In this document: one piece after another, positions 8,460 to 16,159 of the stretch
How positions within the stretch are numbered: the first letter of the stretch is position 1
Layout: every line of letters starts with the position of its first letter
Source: Streptomyces amritsarensis
Lineage (GTDB): Bacteria > Actinomycetota > Actinomycetes > Streptomycetales > Streptomycetaceae
Reading direction: 5' to 3'
DNA length: 42,552 nt
NCBI RefSeq assembly: GCF_001953875.1
Contig: NZ_MQUR01000071.1
Location: forward strand, 1 to 42,552
Made by a program: the position numbers and the translations under genes
Notes under the pieces: generated by a model
What the model was told of the DNA's origin: nothing
The model's input: the letters and a program-made list of their open reading frames with translations, nothing else
Databases searched by the model: none

Positions 8460-9086
8460 ATGCGAACTCGGGTGCGGTCCGGAGATCCGGACGCCTATGC
8501 GGAGCTGTTCGACAGCTACTCCCGCACCCTCTACAACCATGCCTTCCGGATGACCGGGGACTGGGCCGTCGCGGAGGACGTCATGTCGGCGGCCTTCATG
8601 GAGGCGTGGCGGCTGCGCGGCACGGTCGATCCCGAGGGCGGCTCCCTCCGGCCCTGGCTCCTGGGGATCACCACCAACCTGGCCCGCAACCACTGCCGCA
8701 GCAACCGACGCTTCCGGGCCGCCGCGGCCGCCGCAGCGGCGGCGGCGGCTTCCGCGTCCGTGCCCGACCACGCCGAAGAGGTCGCCGGCCGGCTCGACGA
8801 CCGGCAGCAGATCGCGGCCACGCTGGCGCAGTTGAGTGCGCTGCGCGGGCCCGAGCGCGAGGTCCTCCTGCTGTGCCTGTGCGAGGGCCTGGAGTACGCC
8901 GAGGCCGCGCGGGTCCTCGGCATCCCCGTCGGAACCGTGCGCTCGCGGCTGTCCCGGGCCCGTACGAAGCTGCGCAAGCTCGCCGACGCGGAACTGAAGA
9001 AGAACAGACGGGAACCCGCCGCCCGGTCCCGACAGACATATGACGACCGCGCGAAGACGGTCCGGTCCGCACAGGAGGGAATCTGA
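8460..9086 (+). CDS. ECF-family RNA polymerase sigma factor
   Basis: A 208-residue sigma factor with region 2 (DAYAELFDSYSRTLYNHAF, then a DWAVAEDVMSAAFMEAW-type segment) and region 4 helix-turn-helix (AARVLGIPVGTVRSRLSRAR). The two are joined by an unusual run of eleven alanines. No extra C-terminal domain is present. The ATG at 8460 was chosen because AGGAG at 8444-8448 overlaps the alternative GTG at 8448; the spacing to the ATG is eleven bases, slightly long. Its stop codon overlaps the ATG of the next gene (TGATG), so the two are translated together, and that membrane protein is the likely regulator of this sigma factor. Confidence 0.9.
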   Translation: MRTRVRSGDPDAYAELFDSYSRTLYNHAFRMTGDWAVAEDVMSAAFMEAWRLRGTVDPEGGSLRPWLLGITTNLARNHCRSNRRFRAAAAAAAAAAASASVPDHAEEVAGRLDDRQQIAATLAQLSALRGPEREVLLLCLCEGLEYAEAARVLGIPVGTVRSRLSRARTKLRKLADAELKKNRREPAARSRQTYDDRAKTVRSAQEGI

Positions 9087-10213
9087 TGAACGCCGACCTT
9101 TCCCGGCGCCACCCGGCCGGCCGGGAGGAGAATCCCCTCCCCCTGCCGTTCGCCGAACGGGAACTGCCCGCGGGCCGCCACCGGTTCCACAAGGAGCGAC
9201 TGATGGCCCAGATCCACGAAGACCTCCGTGCCGCCGACGCCCACCCCGGCATGACCGCCCCCGCCCCCGCCCGTACGGCGAGGCCGCGCCGGCTCTTCCT
9301 GAACCGTGCGTTCCTCGTGCCCGCCGCGGCCTTCGCCCTGGCCGGAGCGCTCGCCGCCGGCTTCCTCACCTACGTGGACCGGGGCGCGGCGGACGGCCGC
9401 GGTTCCACGATCGCCACGGGTCCGGCGATGACCACCCGCATCGGGACCGCCGACGACGGCAAGGGTACGCCGCAGCTCCTGGACCGCATCTCGCTGGCGG
9501 CCGCCTCGACCGGTGGTGGGGCGAAGGTGCGCGCGGACCAGTTCATCTACATCGGCAGCAAGACGGCCACCACCTACGTGAAGAGCACCGGGGACAAGAA
9601 CACCCTGGTCAGCGAAGAGCTGCACATGCGCCACCAGTGGAACTCCCCGGACGGCCGCGACGGCTGGCTGATCGAGCCAGGCAACACCGGTCCGAAGGGC
9701 ATGACCCTGGGGGGGAAGAACGAGAAGGGCGAGACCCCGACGCCGTACCTCAACGCGCCGAGCTACGACTACCTCGCCGGGCTGCCCACCGATCCCGACG
9801 TGCTGCTGAAGAAGATCTACGAAGAGACCCGGGGGATGGGCCGCGCGCCCGACCAGGAGGCCTTCACGACGATCGGCGACCTGCTGCGCTCCAGCTATCC
9901 GCCGGCCGAGCTCACGGCCGCGCTCTACAAGACTGCGGCGAAGATCCCCGGTGTGGTCGTCGTGGACGACGCGGTCGACGCCGCGGGGCGCCATGGGATT
10001 GCGGTCGCCCGGCTCGACGAGACGAGCGGGCAGCGGGAGGAGTGGATCTTCGATCGGCAGACGCTGACGTACCTCGGTGAGCGGGTTGTCCAGGTGCAGG
10101 GTGAGGCCGGGGAGGGGGGACTGATCAAGCCGGGCACGGTCGTCGCCACCACTGCCGTGATGACGCGGACCGTTGTGGACCGGATGAAGGAGATCCCGCC
10201 TTCGGCCGGCTGA
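9086..10213 (+). CDS. CU044_5270-type membrane protein, putative partner of the ECF sigma factor
   Basis: A 375-residue protein with a 70-residue polar cytosolic head, one membrane helix (about 75-97) and an external domain of about 280 residues. This family is commonly found directly after ECF sigma genes in Streptomyces. The topology (cytosolic head, one helix, exported sensor-sized domain) is that of an anti-sigma factor, but no zinc-binding HxxxCxxC motif is visible, so an anti-sigma role is inferred from position only. The start has AGGAGG upstream and overlaps the sigma stop codon. A 50-base palindrome lies 29 bases after its stop. Confidence 0.82.
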   Translation: MNADLSRRHPAGREENPLPLPFAERELPAGRHRFHKERLMAQIHEDLRAADAHPGMTAPAPARTARPRRLFLNRAFLVPAAAFALAGALAAGFLTYVDRGAADGRGSTIATGPAMTTRIGTADDGKGTPQLLDRISLAAASTGGGAKVRADQFIYIGSKTATTYVKSTGDKNTLVSEELHMRHQWNSPDGRDGWLIEPGNTGPKGMTLGGKNEKGETPTPYLNAPSYDYLAGLPTDPDVLLKKIYEETRGMGRAPDQEAFTTIGDLLRSSYPPAELTAALYKTAAKIPGVVVVDDAVDAAGRHGIAVARLDETSGQREEWIFDRQTLTYLGERVVQVQGEAGEGGLIKPGTVVATTAVMTRTVVDRMKEIPPSAG

Positions 10214-10242
10214 CCCTTCGCCTGCCGCGGGCTCGGCGGATT

Positions 10243-10292
10243 CCGGCCCCACGGGCCCCACGGGCCCGGGCCCGTGGGGCCCGTGGGGCCGG
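10243..10292. terminator. Perfect 50-bp palindrome between convergent genes, probable bidirectional terminator
   Basis: Two 25-base arms, perfectly complementary and with no spacer, start at 10243 with ccggccccac and meet at gggcccgggccc. It lies between the 3' ends of the CU044_5270-type gene (plus) and the pentapeptide gene (minus). There is no T-run, as is usual for high-GC actinobacteria. Confidence 0.75.
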
Positions 10293-10304
10293 CGCCCGTG
10301 GGCC

Positions 10305-10371
10305 GGGTGCGGCGCCGTTGCGGGGGCCGTGCCCCCGGGCCCCCGCGCCTCGGACGCCGGCGGGGCTGACG
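10305..10371 (-). repeat. Dispersed intergenic 3' element, copy 1
   Basis: A 67-base segment that recurs at 29265-29329. Shared blocks are gtgcggcgccgttg at one side and cgcctc(g/a)(g/a)acgccggcgggg at the other, flanking a G/C hairpin whose bases differ between copies but remain paired. It lies directly after the pentapeptide gene's stop codon, in the same orientation that copy 2 has after mshD. Confidence 0.75.
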
Positions 10372-10386
10372 GCCTGGCGGGCTTGG

Positions 10387-11214
10387 TCAGGTCCAGTGGG
10401 TGGGGCGGGTGAGGGTGTCGGGGATGTGGGTCTTCGGGTCGCCGTGGGCCGCGTTCAGCTGGGGCTGGGTGAGGAAGACGGCTCCGCGGAGGTCCGCGCC
10501 GCGCAGGTTCGCGTCGCGGAGGTCGGCGCCGATCAGGTCGGCCGTGCGGAGGTCGGCGCCGGAGAGGTCGGCGGCGATCAGATAGGCGCCGCGGAGGTTC
10601 GCGCCGCGCAGGTTCGCCCCGGAGAGGCGGGCGCCCATCAGGTCGGCGCCGCGGTGGTTCTTCCTGCGGCCCGGCACCTTGGACCGTACGAGCTCACTGG
10701 TCTTGAGCAGCAGGGTGTTGACGCGGCCGCGCAGGGCCGCGACGTCCAGGGCGGCGAGGGCGCCGGCGTCGGCGCGCGTCCACTGCTCCGTCTCGGCGAG
10801 CAGGCGGCGCAGGTCGGGGTGGACGGGGGCCGCGTCGGGCAGGGCCAGGGCCTGGTCCACGTAGAAGAGCAGTTCGTGCAGTTGGCGCATCACCGGGAAG
10901 ACGTCGAACATCTCCGCCCGGGTCTCGGGCCGGGTGCGCCAGTCGCGGCCGCCGAAGGTGACCTGGGAGACCTGCTGGCCCGCGCCGAAGCAGTCGAAGA
11001 CGGTGCAGCCCTGGAAGCCCTGGTCGCGCAGCCGGGTGTGGATGCCGCAGCGGAGGTCCTGCCGGAGGTTCTTGCAGGGGGTTCCGGCGGGCTTGTTCAC
11101 GGCGAAGTCGTTGGATTTCGCGAACGGCAGGGCGACGCAGCAGAGCGCGAAGCAGTTCGCGCAGTCGGCCTGGAGGAGGGGGAGGGGCCGTGGCAGGGGC
11201 AGACTCTGGGGCAC
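10387..11214 (-). CDS. Cysteine-cluster and pentapeptide-repeat protein
   Basis: A 275-residue protein with two parts. Residues 18-75 hold eight cysteines (18, 21, 25, 26, 47, 56, 70, 75) in an arrangement such as CANCFALCC and CTVFDCFGAGQ, which suggests metal or iron-sulphur binding. Residues of about 183-250 are a run of pentapeptide repeats of the A(D/N)LxG type (GANLRGANLRGAYL), expected to fold as a right-handed quadrilateral beta-helix. The GTG at 11214 was chosen because the protein becomes coherent there; GAGGA lies three bases upstream. No signal peptide or membrane segment was seen, so it is probably cytosolic. The biochemical role is unknown; pentapeptide proteins include DNA mimics and scaffolds. 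Confidence 0.8.
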   Translation of the reverse strand: MPQSLPLPRPLPLLQADCANCFALCCVALPFAKSNDFAVNKPAGTPCKNLRQDLRCGIHTRLRDQGFQGCTVFDCFGAGQQVSQVTFGGRDWRTRPETRAEMFDVFPVMRQLHELLFYVDQALALPDAAPVHPDLRRLLAETEQWTRADAGALAALDVAALRGRVNTLLLKTSELVRSKVPGRRKNHRGADLMGARLSGANLRGANLRGAYLIAADLSGADLRTADLIGADLRDANLRGADLRGAVFLTQPQLNAAHGDPKTHIPDTLTRPTHWT

Positions 11215-11225
11215 GTCCTCATTGT

Positions 11226-11355
11226 CCCCGGTCGGAGGCGGGCACGTCGCATCCGGTGGACGCTCCAGGGCACGCCGTCGGCCGTCTCGGCCGTCTCGAC
11301 CCGTCTCCACCGCGAGCCGAGTTTCTCGTGGACGCGCAGCGCCGCCGCGTCAGGG
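11226..11355 (-). pseudogene. Possible remnant of a GNAT acetyltransferase 3' end
   Basis: The minus strand encodes a short stretch (AALRVHEKLGSRWRRVETA, then ADGVPWSVHRM) that looks like the acetyl-CoA-site and C-terminal strand of a GNAT protein (usual form NxxALRVYEKLGF). No ribosome site, start or upstream GNAT motif is found in the same frame; a possible preceding fragment (GHLGFDEAALT) lies in another frame. The piece is short and the evidence is only pattern resemblance. The rest of 11215-11561 holds nothing recognisable. Confidence 0.35.
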
Positions 11356-11561
11356 CCGCCTCGTCGAAGCCGAGGTGCCCGAGCGGGGAGACCGCGGTGG
11401 GCCGGGCGGCGGGCGCGGGACCGGCTGCGCGGGACGGGGGTTCTCGGCCGGGCGGCCGGGCGGACGGGGCGCAGGGCGGGCGGCTGCGGGAGGTCCGTGC
11501 GCCAAGTGGGCGCCGCGGAAGAGGGGTTGATCGCGAGGGAGGCGGCGGCGAGCATCGCCGT

Positions 11562-12170
11562 ATGACAGAAGTGATCGCAGTCGCCGTCATCACCCTGCTC
11601 GCAGTGATCAGCCCCGGCGCCGACTTCGCCATGGTGGTCCGCAACAGCTACCTCTACGGGCGGCCCACCGGGTTGTTCGCCGCCGCCGGAGTCGCGGCCG
11701 GAGTGCTGGTCCACGTCTCGTACACGATGCTGGGGGTCGGTCTGCTGATCGCCTCCTCCACCGCGCTGTTCACCGTGATCAAGCTGGCGGGTGCGGCCTA
11801 CCTGGTGTGGATCGGGATACGGACCTTCCGGGCGCGGGCGGAGGTGACCGTGGACCTGGAGTCGAAGCCGGGCCTGACCCGGCTGGGGGCGATGCGGTCG
11901 GGGTTCCTGACCAATGTGCTGAACCCGAAGACGACGCTGTTCGTCGTGTCGACCTTCACGCAGGTCGTCGATCCGGGTACGCCGCTGTGGCAGCAGGCGG
12001 GCTACGGGCTGTTCATGTCGGCGGCGCACCTGGGCTGGTTCGGGGCGGTGGCGGTGTTCTTCTCCGTCTCCGGGCTGCGCGAGCGGATGCTGAAGGCGCA
12101 GAAGACGCTGAACCGGGCCATCGGATCGGTGCTGGTGGGGCTGGGGGTGGGGCTGGGGTTCGCCCGGTGA
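11562..12170 (+). CDS. LysE/RhtB-family amino-acid exporter
   Basis: A 202-residue inner-membrane protein with five to six hydrophobic segments and the family signature near the start (ISPGADFAMVVRNSYLYGR). A conserved LNPKTTLFVVS-type segment in the middle is also typical. Members export basic or neutral amino acids, homoserine lactone or related small molecules by proton exchange; the substrate cannot be read from sequence. The ATG at 11562 lacks an obvious strong ribosome site. The thioesterase gene starts about 50 bases downstream on the same strand, with no functional link evident. Confidence 0.9.
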   Translation: MTEVIAVAVITLLAVISPGADFAMVVRNSYLYGRPTGLFAAAGVAAGVLVHVSYTMLGVGLLIASSTALFTVIKLAGAAYLVWIGIRTFRARAEVTVDLESKPGLTRLGAMRSGFLTNVLNPKTTLFVVSTFTQVVDPGTPLWQQAGYGLFMSAAHLGWFGAVAVFFSVSGLRERMLKAQKTLNRAIGSVLVGLGVGLGFAR

Positions 12171-12221
12171 GCGGCGGAACGGGGCTGGTGCCGCTGGTTA
12201 CCTGTCGGTAGCGTGCAGGGC

Positions 12222-13037
12222 ATGGGCACAGGCACAGGCATGGGCATGGGCACCGGCGAGGGGTTCTTCGAGCGACGTGATGCCGGGCGGTTCGCCGCCA
12301 CCGAGTACACGCGCGGGCCGTGGGACGCGGGCTCGCAGCACGCCGGCCCGCCGGCCGCGCTGCTCGGGCGGGCCGTCGAGGAGCGGCCCGGTGCGCGCAC
12401 GGACATGCGGATCGCCCGGATCACGTACGAGATCCTGCGCCCGGTCCCGATCGGCGAGCTGGAGGTCACCACCGGCGTGCTGCGCTCCGGGCGCAGCACC
12501 GAGGTGGTGGAGGCCGCGATCGGCCCGGTGGGCGCCGCGCCGGTGATGCTGGCGCGGGCCCTGCGGATCCGGGTCGCGGAGGAGTCCGTACCGGCCGTGG
12601 TGAGCGGGCCGCAGCTGCCGGCGCCGGGGGAGGTGGAGGTGACCCCCTTCTTCCCGGTGCCGTGGGAGACCGGCTACCACTCGGCCATGGAGACCCGGTT
12701 CACCGAGGGCGCGTTCGTCGAACCGGGGCCCGGCACCTGCTGGATGCGGATGAAGGTGCCGCTGATCGCCGGGGAGGAGACCCGGCCGTTGGACCGGGTC
12801 CTGATCGCCGCCGACTCGGGCAACGGGATCAGCGCGGTGATGGACTTCGGGCGCTACGTCTTCGTCAACAGCGACCTGACCGTCCACCTGCACCGCCATC
12901 CGGTGGGCGAGTGGGCGTGCGTGCAGGCCCGCACCCACGTGGACGCGGCCGGCATCGGGCTCGCCGACGCGCAGCTGCACGACGAGAAGGGCCCGATCGG
13001 GCGGAGCGCGCAGAGCCTGTACGTGGCGCCGCGCTGA
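12222..13037 (+). CDS. TesB-like acyl-CoA thioesterase family protein
   Basis: A roughly 270-residue double hot-dog protein of the TesB/4HBT_3 type, with segments such as GPPAALLGRAVEE, RITYEILRPVPIGEL, and a second half containing SGNGISAVMDFGRYVFVNSD followed by LTVHLHRHP. It is likely to hydrolyse acyl-CoA thioesters in the cytosol; chain-length preference is unknown. The first codons form a hexanucleotide repeat (GGCATG/GGCACA) giving Met-Gly-Thr-Gly repeats. No clear ribosome site precedes the ATG at 12222, so the true start may be another of the in-frame ATGs at 12240 or 12246. Confidence 0.82.
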   Translation: MGTGTGMGMGTGEGFFERRDAGRFAATEYTRGPWDAGSQHAGPPAALLGRAVEERPGARTDMRIARITYEILRPVPIGELEVTTGVLRSGRSTEVVEAAIGPVGAAPVMLARALRIRVAEESVPAVVSGPQLPAPGEVEVTPFFPVPWETGYHSAMETRFTEGAFVEPGPGTCWMRMKVPLIAGEETRPLDRVLIAADSGNGISAVMDFGRYVFVNSDLTVHLHRHPVGEWACVQARTHVDAAGIGLADAQLHDEKGPIGRSAQSLYVAPR

Positions 13038-13098
13038 CCCCCCGCGCGAGGGCAACCCCGTTGCGGTGCAACGCAGTCGGTATGGCAGCCTCGTGCGG

Positions 13099-14862
13099 AT
13101 GGACGCACTGAGGGGGACCGACCCGGCCCGCATCGGGGAGCACACGCTGCTGGCCAGGCTCGGGGCCGGAGGCATGGGACAGGTGTATCTCGGCCGGTCG
13201 CCCGGCGGGCGCCTGGTCGCGGTCAAGGTGATCCGGGACGAGATCACCGGGCACCCGGAGGCGCTGGCGCGGTTCCGGCGGGAGGCCGAGACGGTGCGGG
13301 CGGTCCGGTCGGCCTACACGGCGAACCTGATCGACGCCTCGCTCGCGGCCCCGCCGTACTGGCTGGCCACGGAGTACGTGGCCGGCCCCACCCTGGGCCG
13401 GGCGGTCGCGACGCGCGGGGCGCTGCCGGCGGACACCTGCCTGCGGCTGTTCGCGGCGCTGGCCGAGGGGCTGGCGAGCGTGCACGCGTACGGGGTGACG
13501 CACCGGGACCTGAAACCGCAGAACGTCATCCTGGGCGCGCAGGGACCGCAGCTCATCGACTTCGGCATCGCCAAGGGGGTCGGGGCCACCGCGCTCACCC
13601 AGGACGGGCAGGCCCCGGGCACGCCCGGGTTCACCGCGCCGGAGGTGCTCGTCGGCGGCGGGAGCGGGGACGGGAGCGGGGACGGGGACGGCCCCGGGGG
13701 CGGCAAGGCGGACGTCTTCGCCCTGGGCGCGACGATGGCGTACGCGGCGACCGGGCGCCCGCCGTACGGGACGGGCGACGCGGCGACGGTGAGCTACCGG
13801 GCGGTGCACGAGCCGGTCGACCTGGCCGGGGTGGAGCCGGGTCTGGCGGCGCTGATCGGGGCGTGCGTCGCGAAGGACCCGGCGGCCCGGCCCGGCCTGC
13901 CGGAGGTCATCGCCCGGTGCGGGGTGCGGGACGCGCTGATCGACGATCCCGTCTACCTGGGGCTGGGCACGCTGGGCGAGGCCGTGCCGGTGCACGAGAT
14001 GCGGACGCAGGGGCCGGGCCTCCCGTACGGCTACACGCCGACCGACCTCGCGGTCGCGGCCCCGGGCACCGCTCCGGCCGAGGCCACGGCGCGGCGCGGG
14101 CGGGCGGGGATGTGGGTGGCGGCGGTGGCGGTGGTCGCGGCCCTGTCGCTGGCCGCCTGGAAGCTGGTCCCGTTCGGCGGCGGGGACGGCGAGGCGGGCC
14201 GGGGCGGGGACGCCTCGGCGGGTGCCGCGGGCACGCCGGGCCGGACCCCGGGCGCCGCAGGCGCCGGCGGCACGCCTGCTGCGACGGGAGGCGTCGGCGC
14301 CACGCCTGCCGCGAGCGGGGGCCCCGCCGGCAAGCCGCCGGCCGAGTACATCGAGGGCAACCGGATCTCGCGCTACTTCTGGCTGCCTTCCACCGACCCG
14401 GAGCGCGCGGCGCACGGCACCGGCGCGTGCAACCTGGGGGTGGAGCAGAAGCCGCCGGGTGCGGACTTCCAGGCGGGCGCCGAGGTCGTGGGCAAGTCCG
14501 TGAAGATCAGCATGCGCGTCAAGTACGCCGAGAGCAGCCCGACCAAACCCGATCCGTACTACGTGTCGGTGGCGGTCAGGGCCCCGCACGACCTCGACCC
14601 GCAGACCGGAAAGCCGTTCCCGATGGACAACCGGTCCGTGGGTTTCACCAGCAAGCCCGTCGACATCTACGGCAAGTGGAAGACGGGCGAGTACCTGACG
14701 CTCACGTACCCGGACGACTTCGCGGAGCACGTGAACGGCAAGACGTACCCCGGCGTGCCCCTGGCCAACGACCCGGGGGACTGGACGCTGGTCTTCTATC
14801 ACGTCGAGGATGACCCTGCGCAGTACGCGAGCTTCCACTGCACGGGCTTCCGGGTGGAGTAA
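13099..14862 (+). CDS. Membrane-anchored Ser/Thr protein kinase
   Basis: A 587-residue Hanks-type kinase: glycine loop LGAGGMGQVYLG (21-32), Lys43, catalytic loop HRDLKPQN (135-142), DFG (154-156) and a TAPE motif (179-182). An unusual Gly/Ser/Asp insertion (about 186-203) sits right after the TAPE motif. A membrane helix at about 338-358 is followed by an Ala/Gly/Thr/Pro linker and an external C-terminal domain of about 170 residues that has no PASTA repeats and contains two cysteines. The start is uncertain: ATG at 13099 is preferred, with an in-frame ATG at 13066. The NlpC/P60 gene follows 70 bases later. The signal and substrates are unknown. Confidence 0.92.
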   Translation: MDALRGTDPARIGEHTLLARLGAGGMGQVYLGRSPGGRLVAVKVIRDEITGHPEALARFRREAETVRAVRSAYTANLIDASLAAPPYWLATEYVAGPTLGRAVATRGALPADTCLRLFAALAEGLASVHAYGVTHRDLKPQNVILGAQGPQLIDFGIAKGVGATALTQDGQAPGTPGFTAPEVLVGGGSGDGSGDGDGPGGGKADVFALGATMAYAATGRPPYGTGDAATVSYRAVHEPVDLAGVEPGLAALIGACVAKDPAARPGLPEVIARCGVRDALIDDPVYLGLGTLGEAVPVHEMRTQGPGLPYGYTPTDLAVAAPGTAPAEATARRGRAGMWVAAVAVVAALSLAAWKLVPFGGGDGEAGRGGDASAGAAGTPGRTPGAAGAGGTPAATGGVGATPAASGGPAGKPPAEYIEGNRISRYFWLPSTDPERAAHGTGACNLGVEQKPPGADFQAGAEVVGKSVKISMRVKYAESSPTKPDPYYVSVAVRAPHDLDPQTGKPFPMDNRSVGFTSKPVDIYGKWKTGEYLTLTYPDDFAEHVNGKTYPGVPLANDPGDWTLVFYHVEDDPAQYASFHCTGFRVE

Positions 14863-14932
14863 GTGGAGTAGCGGATCCGTCGACACGGGCGATTCGCACG
14901 TGAAAGCGACGGGCATGGGGGAGGGTTGACGG

Positions 14933-15955
14933 GTGCGTAGATTCTGGATGGCGGGCGGGATCGGGATCGGGCTGTGTCTGACCTTCGTGGCACTCCTCGT
15001 CGTGGGGACGTACTCGGCGGCGGCGGGGCTCGTGGGATCGGGTGCCGGCGGCCGTGCCGTGGGCCTGACGAAGGGGGCGGTGCCCGCGAAGTACCAGGCG
15101 CTGGTGGAGAAGTGGGGCAACCTCTGCCCGGCCATCAGCCCGCCTCTGCTCGCCGCGCAGCTGTACTCCGAGAGCGGCTGGAACCCCAGTGCCGTCAGCC
15201 CGGCGGACGCGCGGGGCATCGCGCAGTTCATCCCGGGCACCTGGGCGGGCCACGGCATCGACGGGGACGGCGACGGGGACCGGGACATCTGGGACCCGAA
15301 CGACGCCATCCCCTCGGCCGCTTCGTACGACTGCCAGCTGGCCCAGGACGTGAAGAGCGTGCCGGGCGACGCGACGTCGAACATGCTGGCCGCCTACAAC
15401 GCCGGCGCCTACGCCGTCATCAAGTACGGGGGAGTGCCGCCGTACAAGGAGACCCAGGGGTACGTGAAGGCGATCACCACGCTCGCGAAGAGCTTCGCGC
15501 GGCCCGTGGGGCGGGTGGCGCCCTCGCAACAGGCCGCCGGTGCGATCTACTTCGCGCAGAAGCAGCTGGGCACGCCGTACCTGTGGGGCGGCAACGGCAC
15601 GCCCGACCAGGGCGGGCGGTTCGACTGCTCGGGGCTGACCAAGGCCGCGTACGAGACGGTCGGGATCGAGCTGCCGCGTGTGGCCAACGACCAGTACAAC
15701 GCCGGTCCGCACCCCTCGCGCGACGAACTGCTGCCCGGGGACCTGGTGTTCTTCTCCGATGATCTGACGAACTCCCGGGAGATCCGGCACGTCGGGCTCT
15801 ACGTGGGCGGCGGATACATGATCAACGCCCCGTACACCGGAGCGGTCATCCGCTTCGACAAGATCGACACGCCCGACTACTTCGGAGCGACCCGCGTGAC
15901 GAAGGACGGTGCGGAGTCCCTCCCGCAGCGGTCCGGTACCGGCCGGCCGTCCTAG
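14933..15955 (+). CDS. Bifunctional lytic transglycosylase and NlpC/P60 endopeptidase
   Basis: A 340-residue exported or membrane-anchored cell-wall hydrolase. Residues 6-30 form a signal anchor. Residues 55-190 are a transglycosylase domain with catalytic Glu80 in LYSESGWNPSAVSP and the conserved ARGIAQFIPGTW and AAYNAGAYAV motifs. Residues 200-335 are NlpC/P60 with Cys232 in FDCSG, His286 in RHVGLY and a third polar residue at Asn298. It probably cleaves both glycan strands and stem peptides of peptidoglycan. The GTG at 14933 follows GGGAGGG by eight or nine bases. Order and domain layout match SCO4132 as remembered. The 70-base upstream gap leaves no room for a c-di-AMP riboswitch. Confidence 0.92.
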   Translation: MRRFWMAGGIGIGLCLTFVALLVVGTYSAAAGLVGSGAGGRAVGLTKGAVPAKYQALVEKWGNLCPAISPPLLAAQLYSESGWNPSAVSPADARGIAQFIPGTWAGHGIDGDGDGDRDIWDPNDAIPSAASYDCQLAQDVKSVPGDATSNMLAAYNAGAYAVIKYGGVPPYKETQGYVKAITTLAKSFARPVGRVAPSQQAAGAIYFAQKQLGTPYLWGGNGTPDQGGRFDCSGLTKAAYETVGIELPRVANDQYNAGPHPSRDELLPGDLVFFSDDLTNSREIRHVGLYVGGGYMINAPYTGAVIRFDKIDTPDYFGATRVTKDGAESLPQRSGTGRPS

Positions 15956-16159
15956 CAACTCTCCGTGATGCAAAGGCCCTGAGCTGCGACGGCCAGTCAC
16001 TCTTCGATAACGTTGCCGTGATCATTCGGTGGAGAGTGGAACCCGGCTGTCGGAGCGGGCGTTCCATCAACGCGGGGGTTGATCAAGTGGGTGTCGAAGG
16101 GGCGCACACCCGGGTGCGCCTGCGGGGGAACCACGGCAAGAGCAAGGGGCCGCGTCACC

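Noticed and set aside
6663..8771. Long open frame on the minus strand across the hydrolase and sigma genes
   Set aside because: Arg/Pro/Gly-rich translation with no domain; typical antisense shadow in high-GC DNA.
14863..14932. c-di-AMP riboswitch before the NlpC/P60 gene
   Set aside because: The gap is only 70 bases and shows no suitable hairpin; a riboswitch of that class would not fit.
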